From: Cymbomonas tetramitiformis
Lineage: Eukaryota; Chlorophyta; Pyramimonadophyceae; Pyramimonadales; Pyramimonadaceae
DNA: 64,000 nt
Direction of reading: 5' to 3'
Assembly: GCA_001247695.2 (NCBI GenBank)
Contig: LGRX02025879.1
Coordinates: 1 to 64,000 of the forward strand
The notes beneath the pieces are model-generated. The model saw only the letters and a list, made by a program, of their open reading frames with translations. It was not told the DNA's origin and made no database searches. The stretch's first letter is position 1. Every line of letters begins with the position of its first letter. Positions 19,023 through 30,832 of the stretch are shown here, one piece after another. The position numbers were made by a program, and so were the translations under genes.

Positions 19023-20683
19023 ATATTTTTTTGTTGAAAAATGAAAAAAATACATATAGATATTGCAATTTAAGGCTGCGCCGTTCCTTATAGCACGCCC
19101 ATATTTAACACATAAGACATATTCAAATTCCACAGTCACCGGCACCGGCGGCGGCGTAGCCGCCACTATGACACATTATGACGCAATTCTGACATAATTT
19201 TGTCAAACCTAAACCCTAAACCCCGAATGCATCCAAAAATTTGGGGGGCCACAATAGGGGGGCCTCCACGGCCGATTAAAGCGGTCAAAACTGATTTTCA
19301 GACCCCCCTGACGACCCTTATAGACCCCCACTGACACCCCTGTCATAATTTAATATCAGATATGACAGATAGTCAAAGTTAGTCATAGTTAACCAATGAT
19401 AGTTAAACATTAGAGTACTGTATCGCTTATCCGATATGGTACTCAGACGAGAGAGACACACACGATTATTAACCATACCTCTCGTCTGGTGACACTCACA
19501 CTCGACTGTAGAGCGCTGGTCCGGGGAGCGAGAGGTGGACTGGAGAGCAAGGGTGGAGAGAGAGGCACAGGCAGACGAGAGAGAAGATCAAGATGGGCGT
19601 TCGTATCGGCTCTTCCAAAACGTAAGTGCACAATCGGTCCCACTCGTGTGATATCGGTTATCGCCCCTGGCTGTATTTTCATTTGATGTTGCATCGTCCT
19701 ACGATTTCTCCGCAGAATTTTTGCGAGGAACCAACCATATGCAAACAAAGAAAAAAGCTACAACTCTTTCTTTGGCACAATTCCATGCCGTGACACCCTT
19801 CAGAGCGGAGCGGAGGGAGTCTGGCTTATTGCCAGCAGCCTCCCTCGAAAAGGACTTGAATGCCCTTGTAGGAAAATCAGAAGGCGAAGAAGTTGTCAAA
19901 GAAGGTACTATGGATCCTCTTTCACCTCATTTTCAACATCATGGGCTTGCGTCTGCGATTGAAATTCAGAGTTTGAAACTTCGTTCAATAGCAACTCACA
20001 TGTCTGTGGTCTATCCCAGACCACCTAGTGGATAGAAGCAGACATCTTAACCTTTCGATATGAAGATACTTATTTTTAGTAGTGTATACTTGATAGCAGG
20101 TACCTTAGTGCTGCTTGTAAAAACGAGCTGCACGCGGAATCAAGCAAACCACCCTGGCAAATCAAACTCCTCGGGGCGTTACGATTGGAAGGTGTCTCTT
20201 GAAGCTGGCAGAGATTTTCCATTGAGTCGCCTGATTAAGAAGGTGTCTTTTTGTTTTGCTCTGCAAACACTTCCAGTCCAAAACGTCAATTCAGAGCCGT
20301 TTTCCATTAGCTGCGAAACAACGCAATCCACGGATGTTCGTATTCGCATTCAGTTCCAACGTAAATATAAAAGGTGAGCGTCATACTTTACCCTTCCTCG
20401 CTCATAGTTTCAGGGGCTCGAGTTCCACAGCTTGCGCAGCAAACTGCTTTCAAATTATTTCCACGGCGCTCATTTTGTTATGTTGAAACATGTATTCCAG
20501 CTCGCAATTAGGCACACTTTTCCCCACTCCCGTGGCTTGTATTTTCGCCGCCAAAGACACGAGGCTTGGCACAAGGTTGATATATGCGTGAAAATTTGTA
20601 TAGTGAAAGATTGGCAACTTTGGCGAGTTCGCTCCAGTGGAAATTCTTTCGGCAGCAACTGATATCTCATCCATTACTGCTAA
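19023..20683. other. no firm gene; possible spliced fragments
   Basis: AT-rich tail, then CCTAAACCCTAAACCCC (19207-19222, telomere-like), then GC-balanced DNA. A frame at 19721-20035 (SLAQFHAVTPFRAERRESG) looks protein-like and could be an exon, but I cannot join it to a start in phase with confidence. Confidence 0.3.
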
Positions 20684-20967
20684 GAATGGGTCTTAGAGCT
20701 TCTAAGTGTCGTGTTGATGATACAGTACATCACGCGCCTAGCAGTTCTTTTATGTTCGATCGTTGCGAGGGCGCCCGTAAGTTTGTCGTGGGTTATGTCT
20801 CTCCCAGGAAATGTTTGGATCTTCATCACACTCTCGAAACAAGCTCATTGAACTCGGCGCCCGACGGGCGAGAAGTCGTAGACGTCAAACAGTATACTCT
20901 GAGTGTGGATGACTCCCTCTTGCAGCAGTTTAACGCTGAGGTTACTTCCCCTGCTTCCCTAACATAG
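20684..20967 (+). CDS. hypothetical protein with possible myristoylation start
   Basis: The ATG at 20684 opens MGLRASKC, a Gly-2 plus nearby Ser and Cys pattern that could be N-myristoylated and palmitoylated. About 94 residues (KFVVGYVSPRKCLDLHHTLE, VVDVKQYTLSVDDSLLQQF). No family recognised. The frame is open further upstream, so this could also be the last exon of a gene. Confidence 0.3.
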
Positions 20968-21412
20968 CCAGCGGTTGTCCTCTCAGCTCACCCCGCTCGT
21001 CTGCCTGGCGGCGCACTTCGCGATCCACACTTTTGCATGTGATCTAGACTGCCCACCTTGGATCAAGGCATGCCGCGCTGCCTGCGCACTGGGCGCTCGA
21101 ACATGACATACTGCCCGAGCCTTCGACACCTTGTATGTTACAGGACCAGGGTTCGTATTGGGGGATATCTGACTTGTCGATCCGCTTCACCGAGAGCACG
21201 CATGTGCAGTTACAGGGTAACCGTCCTCGGGCCTTGAGATTCCTTCCGCGCGCCTCCTCTTTTTGAAGCAGCGATCGTCAAGGTCGCGTTTCGCTTGAGG
21301 GTTCGGTCCTCCGCGCTGAGATGAGCCGCGTGCGCCGCCTCGCGCACGCCTTATGTTGCGTGAATGTAAAGGAAGCACGCGGGGGTTGGCAGGCGGCGAA
21401 AGGGGTGCAAGC
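20968..21412. other. no firm gene
   Basis: GC-rich sequence between the hypothetical gene and the first SAM exon; may include further 5' exons of the SAM gene. Confidence 0.3.
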
Positions 21413-22260
21413 TAACCTCTGGAAATCTCACGAGGTGATAGAGTGGCTCAAGCACAACCAACTGGACCAGTACGCGCCTCAGTTCAAGGTGCCGCACTTC
21501 CGCCAGTTGCTGATGTGCTATATTGCTGGTCGTTATGAACTGAAGACGTTCTGTTGCCCGCCGAGTTTTGTCCCGATGGAGAGCTTTATAGAACACTTCC
21601 GTCCCCGCAACATTTTGTTGGACAGCACCCATAGGCCGCAGAGGGACTTTCTTTGTTGCCAACCTAAATGCACCGCCCTCAATGCTTTGCTCTCTGCCTA
21701 GGTGAATGAGCCGCGACCGTGAGTCATCGGCTGTGCTGGAGGTTCATGGGAGCTCGCTAGGGATTCTGGACTTTGGTAGTGTTCGAGGCCCCCTCTTGGA
21801 ACACGTCCTGATTAAGTCTCCTGCGCTCTCATCTACTTAGGTCTCCTTGGGCAGTATTCCGTCTGCACTTGAGGCTCGATCGAACCCCGGCAGGCTCAGG
21901 TTGCCCACTGTCATCGGCTGCCAACCTGCAAGCAGGTTGGACCTCCAGTGAAAGCCTTTGCTGTTGGCAGGCCAAGAACGTGGACGGCTATATCTTGTCC
22001 ACGCTTAGCGACACCGACCTGCTTAATGAGCTGCAGATCGACTCTAGGATCGCCCGGCTGCACATCCTGAGAGCCTTCTCGGGCCAGGCTGATCGGGTGG
22101 ATAGTGCCAGCGTCAGTCGAGCCGTCTTGACGGAGGGCGAGTCGCCACTGCGGCTTCCTTCGTCCTCCACCGCCCCGATCCGTACGAGCCGGTCGTCCGC
22201 TTCGCCGTCTGCAACGTCGTCCACGCCGCCACCCTCCCGCAAGCCCGCCGGAGCTTCCGC
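21413..22260 (+). CDS. SAM domain, split over two exons
   Basis: The exon ending at 21488 encodes LWKSHEVIEWLKHNQLDQYA and PQFK. The exon from 21971 (after TTGGCAG) encodes AKNVDGYILSTLSDTDLLNE, then LQIDSRIARLHILRAF. Joined in phase 0 they form a complete sterile alpha motif with the expected order W..V..WL...L..Y, IDG-like turn, L..L...DL..LxI and a final helix. Intron 21489-21970 has GT/AG ends. A Ser/Pro-rich linker follows. SAM domains mediate protein oligomerisation. The TKL kinase domain lies 4.3 kb downstream on the same strand, so the two may be one SAM-kinase gene. The 5' limit of the first exon is uncertain. Confidence 0.6.
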
Positions 22261-22477
22261 TGGGTGCGTTTCATACGGCGTCTCTTCTCTTCCGCGTGTC
22301 TCCCCCTTCCTGCAGCGCTGCCTTGGCCTTCACTGCCCGGGTCACCTCCCAGCCTCGCCACCAGTGATGGCGCAACTTCCAATCGCTGATGGCGGCTTCC
22401 CACGACAATCGATCCGTGGACTCGTTGGCTGCGCTCTTGACAAACCGTCGTCATCCAGGCCTAGAACCTACTGCTGG

Positions 22478-22750
22478 GCCACAGTCTTCTTACTGAGCTG
22501 GTTCATGTGCTGCAGCCTCCAGGCCTAGAGCCAGAGTCTTCTTACTGCGCTGGTGCATGTGCTGCAGCCTCCAGGCCTAGAGTCAGAGTCTTCTTACTGC
22601 GCTGGTTCATGTGCTGCAGCCTCCAGGCCTAGAGCCAGAGTCTTCTTACTGCGCTGGTTCATGTGCTGCAGCCTCCAGGCCTAGAGCCAGAGTCTTCTTA
22701 CTGCGCTGGTGCATTTGCTGCAGCCTCCAGGCCTAGAGCCAGAGTCTTCT
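22478..22750. repeat. 52-bp tandem repeat, about five copies
   Basis: Units start GCCAGAGTCTTCTTACTGCG at 22478 (variant), 22530, 22582, 22634, 22686 and 22738. Probably intronic. Confidence 0.9.
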
Positions 22751-22795
22751 GTGGAGGACGGCTGGGTCGATGGGTCGTTGTTGGGTCCCTTATCG

Positions 22796-25712
22796 TGTTC
22801 ACTGCTTGTTAGGATATGACCGGGTTGAGTACTGGGATATGACAGATCTGCTGAGGCTGATGTGGGGGTGCAGCGGCACGGGGCCATCCAAGCCACTGGT
22901 GGACGAGGAGGGGTACCAGCTAGGGGGCAGTAGGCGTGCGCGCCGCCTTGCCTCCAGGGAATGCCGTGCGGAGGTGGCAGCAGGGGATCCGCCTGACGAG
23001 CTACCAACGCGCCGCCGCAACCGTCGCAACACGCGCCGCAACCAGAAGCTGGGGCAGCAGTTGCCACCCCCCTGCAACCCGGAGCGCAGTGGTGCTGACC
23101 TGGAAGCACCGGTCATCCATGGGTCGTGGCCAGCGCTGAGCCCGGAAGGTGCGTCCCATGCAACCCCCCCTCCAGGGATAGGCATCCAGGGTGCAAGATG
23201 CAGTCCAGCCACGGTGCCCCTAAGCCTGCGCGTCCGCCTGTGCCCTATCGTGGTTTCCAGCCAGCTGCTAGGCCAGCAGGCGCCCCCTTCGGAGCGCCTC
23301 AGCCCTTCCCCAGGGGGTTGACTGGACGTTGTGTGGCGGGCGGAAGGGCAAAAGGCTGACCCTCTGCTTTCCTGCGATGCGCAGATGGCGACGACGTGGG
23401 CCATGTGGCTGTGGGCTGCAATGAGGGGGCCGCAACGAGGGATGCTCGTGAAGCTGTGGGTGAGCTGGCTGAAGAGGTACCTGCTGTGGAGGTAGATGCG
23501 TCTTGGGCATCGATTTTGAAGCAGCCGGCAGAGGTGCAGGAGGACTACAGGGTGCGCCTGCTCTGCCCGCGACCATCCCGCCATGCAACGAGACCCCGTC
23601 AGTGTGAAGAGGAGAGCACCATGCACTGCAGACATGGGTGACCAACTATTGGGGAAGCACTCGAAAAAGCATTGCTCTACCTTCCCTCCCCCCAGCGAGG
23701 AGCTCCTTGCTCAGTCCTTGCAGCAGTCGAGCAGACACGGCGCATTAGCCGCTGGAGGGGGTGCTAGCTGTCCTGGGGGCAAGGGGGCGCCAAACAGTTG
23801 TGTGCAGCAGCTGTGGCCACGCGTGCGCTGGACTGAGTGCGGGGCCTCACCATAGCGGCACAGTTCACAGTGACACGCTCGAGGAGCCCAGGCCTGCCTT
23901 GGAGACTGCGCCGCGCCTGCGCCGTGCACAGCCACCCGGGTGGGGCGCCGGAGGGGCGGCACCACCCGGGTGGCGCAAAGCCGAACCGCCACCGATGCTG
24001 ACGAGGCGCATGCGGCATGCGGGTGGGATACAGCGAGCGACGGAGTCAAAGTTCCGCAGCACAGTGCGGTGGCTGGTGACCGAAATACACCAGCACTGTG
24101 CAGCCGCCAAAAAGGTGCGCGAGGCAGAGGGGCCTTTCCTGCAGCTGCGCTCGCCCGCTTCATCCGAGTTGTGAGCTGCTCCGTGAGCTTGCACCTTCCA
24201 CTCCAAGATGTCCATCATTTGCCGCACTTGCCCACACTTGGAGGCCCCCTTCCTGCAGGGCCGCATCCGGGCCCATTCCAGGGTGCGCCCTGTAGTTGAC
24301 CTCGCGGAGGGGCCGTGTGAAAATGTTAGGGCGCTGCAGTTGACCTCGCGGGGGGGCCGTGTTAAGGTAGATTTAAGCGCGCTGCAGTTGACCTCGCAGA
24401 GGGGTCGGGTACAGGCTGAGAATCCCAACGGCAGTCCAAGGCACGAGGCCGCCGACACCTACATTGCTTCGTGTCTGCATGCAGCTCTCGGCGACGTGGC
24501 CAAGCCCCACTCCTGCCGCCTGCTGGAGTGCGCCCAGGCGAGCTCCCACCTGCCTCCCAGTGCCTGTACGCGCTCCCTGTGTACTAAACGACAACGGCCC
24601 CGGGCCCCGTGCCACCCCAAACCTGCTCGTCCCTATCTCGTGTACATCCCTCCTCCCCCACGCCAGCGTCGTGCGCATGATCCCGGTGTTGGTGGCTAGT
24701 TACTAGATGCTTATTTCCCAACTACCTACTGCCCTCTGTCTTCTTGTCTTCTTCTGTACCGGTCCCCCTCTACGCCAGCTCGCGCCCATATCAAGGCCTC
24801 AGGAATTCCACCGTCGCTTCATTCCTCCTGCACGCGTGAAAGCCCCTTCAAAGCCGCGTCAGAGATGTGACGAGCCACGCGTGACCCCCAGCTTGCGCAG
24901 GGCTCCGGACGGGGCAGCAAGCGTGCGCAATGGCAGAATCCATGGCGGCTGCACGCGAGACGTAGCGGATGGCACTTCTTCGCGCTGCGCCCAGCCCCAG
25001 AATGGGCCGGCATGCCGCACCAGGGCGCACAGGATCACACCGCCGGATGCCAGAAGAGCTTGGCTTCAGCCGGGGGGCGGTGGGAGAGGAGGTTTCATGG
25101 CAGGCGGCTGGGCTGGAGCTGCATGAGGGGGGCTTGGTGGGCACCCCTCTTTCGGGCAAGCGAGCGGAGAAGCTCAGTCGATCCCTCAGCAATCTGCTGG
25201 CAGCCGCCTCGGACGAGGAGGAGGCGGCGGAGGCTTCCCAAGAGACCGCGTCCTCGAGAGGGGCGGGGCCTGAGACGCCTGAGACGCCTCGGCAGGTCCC
25301 GCGTAGCCTCCTGACGCAGGCGCTTCAGGAGGAGCGCGTGGCCAGGGATTGCGCTCCAGCGCCGCGTGCGGAGGTGGCGACGGCCCCTTGCAGATATCCA
25401 GGCGCTGGGGATGACGCCCCCACCTCCCCGAGCACACCATCTGCACCACAACCGGCGCTGCAGGACCTCTGGGACTACATCTGCACCCCTGACCAGGCCA
25501 GCCCCGCAGCCCCACCTGTGGAACGTCCATTGAGGCCCTCGAAAACTGGTTTCCGTGTGTGGTCTGTCCGAGGACCAGGGCAGACCCGAGATGCCCCATC
25601 CGGTCGCTGGGGCGCAGCATCTGCATCAGGCGCCAGCGCCGCACGGTGGGCATCGCTTGAAGCAGCTGGAACACGGCTCGAGCTCAGCACCAGCTCACTG
25701 CGCCCTGATTTT
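22796..25712 (+). other. coding-like GC-rich stretch, possible linker exons of the SAM/kinase gene
   Basis: Long open frames rich in Ala, Pro, Ser and Arg. The most protein-like part is about 25140-25712 (LSRSLSNLLAAASDEEEAAE, QALQDLWDYICTPDQ-type segments). High GC content makes all frames open, so I do not assign exons. Includes a repeat at 24290-24415 with CAGTTGACCTCGC three times. Confidence 0.35.
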
Positions 25713-26504
25713 GTAAGGGGGGTCAACAGGGCGTCTCTGATCGAAGCGGCGGCGTTTGTGGGGGATGCGTGCAGACGGCCACCGCTCGGGACGAGGAGCG
25801 GAATGGCACAAGCCATGATAATGCCGGACAGGAGCAGCGCGACACGGTGCCGGGCAGTAACGGTGTGCACCGCGCTAGCGCCGGTGTGGATGTGGGCTGC
25901 ACCACGATAGAACGTGCGTTGAGTGGCTCCTTGACATCGCCGTCCTCCTCGCCCCCGATTTCCTCGATGGTGCGCCACCACTGCAGAGTGCCGCAGGCCG
26001 GGGCTGCTCCCGTGGTTATACCCCGCATTTCACTGTTGCACCCTAAGGATTAGGGTGAATAGAACATACAATACTAAACCCCAAAACCCTTCAAAACCTG
26101 GACAAGCACCCTCTCCGCACGATGTGCTGGCCCCAGCTGGATCCACAGCCCATCTGGCCGGCCCCAAGTGGCTAGCCTGGTTGGGCACCGACGGATCATC
26201 TTCCCCACCTGGCCGGCATGGTATGCCCAGACACTGGAGAGTAATCCGCACTTTGCGCACCTGATCCTGGCCCGGTGCGCCCATAGTGACGAGAGGCTGG
26301 GCTCTTAGGAGGTGGCGGGGCCCCCCTGAAAGCAGCACGCCCAGCTGGTTGCCCTCTTCCTTCACCGTGGCGTGTTGCCTGTGATCGCACGGCTGGATTG
26401 ATGAAAGGGAACGATACGCAAGATCGATCGCTAGAGCGAGCGCGTATGGCTCCCTTGCCCCCGCCTCTCACTCCCACCGGATGTGTCCCACCCGGCAGTC
26501 GTGG
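25713..26504. other. no firm gene
   Basis: Between the coding-like stretch and the kinase P-loop exon; probably intronic. A CCCTAAGGATTAGGG word at 26040 is palindromic. Confidence 0.3.
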
Positions 26505-29409
26505 CGGGAGGCGCTGACGAGGACAAAAGCGAGCCACGAGATTAGATGGGAGGAGCTGGAGTTTGAAAACAAAAGCGACAATAGCGACCCAGGAGCCGGG
26601 GGTCCCACTCTGCTCGGGAGCGGGGGCTACGGGAAGGTGTATCTGGCCTCCTGGAATAGCACGCCTGTGGCGGTGAAGGTTCTCCATCATCTGGTGATTC
26701 CCTGCCCACTCCGTCTTATACCCCTCTTGCCCCCTCTGCTGCCTATCCATCCCGTGGTACCCTTCGTAGCTCCCCTCGGCTCCTCTCCGTCGCATCACCC
26801 CCATAAGTCCCTGCCCGTGCTACCTATCGCCACACCTTCACTCTGCTCAATTTCATCGCGGATGTGACTGGCTGCCAGCCCTCCACCCGCAATGATCTGA
26901 CTTTGCAGCCCTCTGTAACTATGCAACGCCTCTTCCGCCCCTTGTGGCTCCCTGAGCTTGCCGTCCTTCATAAGCCCGTTCCCCTCTTCACAAATGTGCA
27001 TCTCCGTGTTTAAGACAGGGGTAATGTTACCGCTGGCCGCGCAATTTTCAGGGGGGTAGTAGTATTGAAACTACCAGCCACATGATGTGGAGAGTGGGGT
27101 CCTGGCGCTGCTACCGCCTCCACAATCCATCGAGGGGCTAGTAGTAACACCACTAACAGAAACAGCTGTGGAGCGGTGGCACTTCCAACCGGCCGCATGA
27201 CCTGCACAGGGGCAGCAGCGTCGCCCACCGCACGATCAGCGGAGAGATAGCGGCAACGTCAGCTGCCCAATAAGCACAGGGTAGTGGCACTACTGGCTGC
27301 ACGATCAGTAGAAGGGTGGTGGGACCACCAGCCACACGATTCCCCAGAGTGGGAGTGAGTAGAGAGAGTAGTGGCTGCACAGCCAGGAACGTGGTAGTAG
27401 CACTACCAGCTGCAAGATCTGCAGATGGGCAAATAGTCGCCGCACGATCAGAAGAGATAGCGTATCGCTCGCCGCGCGCGCTGCCAGAAATGAGGGATGC
27501 GAGCAGAGCATGGTAAACCCTAAAATCTAAAATCTAGGTGGCCTGCCCGGGTGGGCTATGGGTGTAATCCAGGAGCTGCAGCCGACTGAGAAGCAGATGA
27601 AGGAGTTCAAGCGTGAGGTGGAGATTCTGGCCTCCCTGCACCACCCAAATGTGGTGCTCTGGATGGGTACCTGCGTCCGCGCGGATAACCCCCTGGCGCT
27701 GGTCACCGAGCCCATCTTCACTGAAAGTCGGGCACCCAACGGGCAGGTCCAGTACCAGGGCCGCTCCCTGCACTACATGCTGCACAAGCGCCCCTCCGTG
27801 CAAGGGGCGCCTACCAACCAGCCTGCTGGCACCAGCATACACAAGCTCACCCGGCTGAAGGTGCGCCCCTCATATGCAGCTCCATGGTTGTGCCCTGTTC
27901 ACCCCTGCCACCCTCGAGCAACGCCATGCGCCACCTTGGCAGGCTGCCCCGCCATGTGGAGCGAGCTTCCGTATGACTCACACCTGAAACGGTGCTTGGA
28001 GGCTATGTGCTGGTGGCAAGCTGCCGCATCCTGTCGTGCTGGGTGCTGTTTTTCTTTTGCACCTTTACAGTTGCAGGGTGTAAGCCGGAGTGTTAGTCTG
28101 AATGCCGTTGGCGCAGTGAGCCTGGTGGACCGGGGTTTGGGGGGGTGCATGGATTGGCGCGCTGGCTGGTGTAGTGGGCGCTGGATGTGGTGCTGGGCAT
28201 GGTGTACCTGCACGGAAAGTGCGTCTGCCACCTGGATCTGAACGCCAACAACGTGCTGATCACGAAAGGGGACGTGGCGAAGATCACGGATTTCGGGTTG
28301 AGTAAGGCTCGCATGAGCACACTCGGTGTTGTCCGAAATAGTACTGGGGACCTCGGGACTGTGGCGTACCAGGCGCCCGAGCGAATGACCCAGCAAGAGT
28401 TTGACGGCAAGAAGGCGGATGTCTTCTCTTTTGGGGTGATGCTCTATGAACTGGCCACTGGGCGGGTACCGTGGGCGGCCAAACGGACGGAGTATGTGTT
28501 GTGTGCTGTGCGCCCTCGCTCTCCCCCTCTCCCCCCCCTGTGCTCCTCTTCGTCTGCTCGCATGTTCTCGCTCCCTGTCCTTATCCCTGCCGGTTTGCGG
28601 CTGAATCTTCCCTCAATCTTCGAGTGCCGGCAAAGTGAGCTGAGTCATTCCATGCACCTCTCATCTCTCAATTGGTCTATTCTTTCGCCCACATGCGAAC
28701 CGCCTCGAGATATGCTGACAACTGAGTGTAGGGTGTATGTTCCAGCCCAGTGGCGCATATCAACGGGTTCCTTAGAGCAATACCGCATTGGCCAATGCCC
28801 TTGCATGTGTGTGCCATGTTTGTAGGCAATGGCCCCTTAATCGCATGGAAAAGAAGTGGAAAGAAAGCTCCCTCATCATTCTACAGGGTTATATACGCCA
28901 TATGTCCTTCGTGCCTATGTGGGGGCTGCTTCGTTGATTTCGTTGTTCCTGGATTTGCTGCATAGGCTCTTTGGATACGAAATGCACTTAGCGCATGAAC
29001 TGCGGGCTGCGCCACAGCTTGCATGTGACTACACTGAATTATGGTGGCCGTTGGACCCGTGACTATAAGTGCGATTCGCGACACCCTGCTATCATCGGAC
29101 CATGCTGAGCCATGGCATCACTTCCTAATGGCGAGCTCTTGGGCTGCTGTGCATTTTTGCAGATTGCCATATCGGTGTGTTTTCACTGTATTTCTTTTAC
29201 TTGCATAATTGCAGGTGGCAAACAATGGTTCAAAAGCAGTAAAACAAGAGTTGGAGTTTCCCGAGGAGTATAATGCATGGAGGGATTTGGCATATAAATG
29301 CTGGGAGGACAAGCCAGAGCTTCGACCCTCTTTCGAGGAGGTGCATAAGGTTGTCCTAGAATGCATTAAGTTGGAACGGCAGGTAGCTCGTGCTGCGAAA
29401 AAATCGTGA
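26505..29409 (+). CDS. TKL-type (Raf/CTR1-like) protein kinase domain, at least four exons
   Basis: Exon near 26505-26692: IRWEELEFE then the Gly loop LGSGGYGKVYLASWNS and VAVK with the ATP-binding lysine. Exon near 27558-27858: helix C and hinge region (FKREVEILASLHHPNVVLWM). Exon near 28170-28495: catalytic loop CHLDLNANNVLI, DFG in ITDFGLSKA, activation segment end VAYQAPERM, and FSFGVMLYELATGRVPW. Exon 29215-29409: WRDLAYKCWEDKPELRPSFE with the conserved C-lobe Trp and Arg, then a stop. The usual HRDLK is HLDLN, which keeps the catalytic Asp but loses the Lys. Exon limits are approximate, and a piece between the hinge and the catalytic loop is not placed. A serine/threonine signalling kinase is the likely role. 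Confidence 0.7.
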
Positions 29410-30832
29410 GTTTGCAGCTTCACAATGACATTTTGACCAGGAATTTTGTATTCCTATTAATTGTGTAGCTGTTGTTGATATGTTGTTGATAGTTTGAGAA
29501 TTCGTTAAACATATTTTGCCGTTTTCGTCTACGAGTGGAAGGACTTAAGGCGCATGCAAGCTGTCATGATTGTGAAGCTACTCATCATGCGGAGCTATAC
29601 AGCAACGAGCTATACGGTATCTTCCGAAACATCGTGAATTCATAGTTGTATATCGCTCAGGGTTCCGTGGATTGGTGAAGGTTGTCAAAGGGAAGGATTT
29701 TTTTTGCAATTGCATGTTCTTCTTCATGATCATCGCCTGTCACATGAGCTGTGCACACCCACTATCGTGATTTTGCACATGATGAATTAAGTGAAAATTA
29801 AAAAGCAGCCAAACGCTTAAAGAAGCCCTACAGATATGGTACCACAGTAACCATAGCAGCGTTCGCCCGAACGTTGATGAAATTGCGAGATGCGAACGTT
29901 GGTGCAACTTCAAGCTTTTTACAAGTTGTCAAAGAACGATGATCGTATCCGCGATGTCGATGACAAATAATCTGATTTAATATTATCAATTCTATGTATC
30001 CGATGCGACAGAGTGACACAGACAAATTGATGCAGTCGTCAGTGTCACTGGCTACCTTGGGGTGCGCGCAGTCTTGAGGGCTTACTCTGGGAACCGAGTC
30101 TCCGGACCGAAATAGCGCGAATATTACGTAGGGTTTGTAACGCAGATTGAGCTGATGGGCGTCCGGAGACTTTAAACAATTTAGACGAGCTTCACAATCA
30201 TCAAGTAACGCAGCCCTCGAATCGACTCTGGGGAGACGAGAGTGACACTTGAGGGCTCGGATAAAAGAAAATATCAAATATGTAATATCGTACGGTTACC
30301 GGGGTCACATAAAAACTCCACGGCATCGGCATTCTGCAAGTCGCATACTCGATACTGCAGCCAACCTTTAAACATAATTGATAATACAAACCTCCAACAA
30401 TGCTCGATAGCAGTTGGATATACTCATAGTATTGCCACAGGAGCCTTAATCTACCCACATCTGCCTGTATACGACTCTTGCCGGCCGATGTAGTTTGTGC
30501 GCGCAGGTGCCCCTTTCTGTCCCTTTCTTGGCACTCTTGCAGAAAGTGGCCGCTGCTTTCGATCGATGAGCTGCGAGTTCGAGCTCGGTGACCTACCCGT
30601 ACAAGTGCGCCGCTTCCCATAACAATAAGACTCTTTGTATAACTCCACTTTGCTATTGCACACACACTTCAGCGCTGTTCAGTGGTCCTTTGATCAGCGT
30701 TAGGCAAATTTTGTGAATTCACCCCCGAGCTTGTGCGGACGCGCTGCCTTCCCGACGTCGGGCGTTTATCACTCGTGCGTTCTTGCCTTGCGAGGCTTTA
30801 GAATTATAACTTCATAGCATGTGCCAACCTGC
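29410..30832. other. intergenic, no gene seen
   Basis: No supported gene on either strand between the kinase stop and the next gene. Composition is less GC-rich. Confidence 0.45.

Noticed and set aside
22799..23635. 278-codon minus-strand ORF
   Set aside because: Opposite the SAM/kinase gene in very GC-rich DNA where all frames stay open; no motif.
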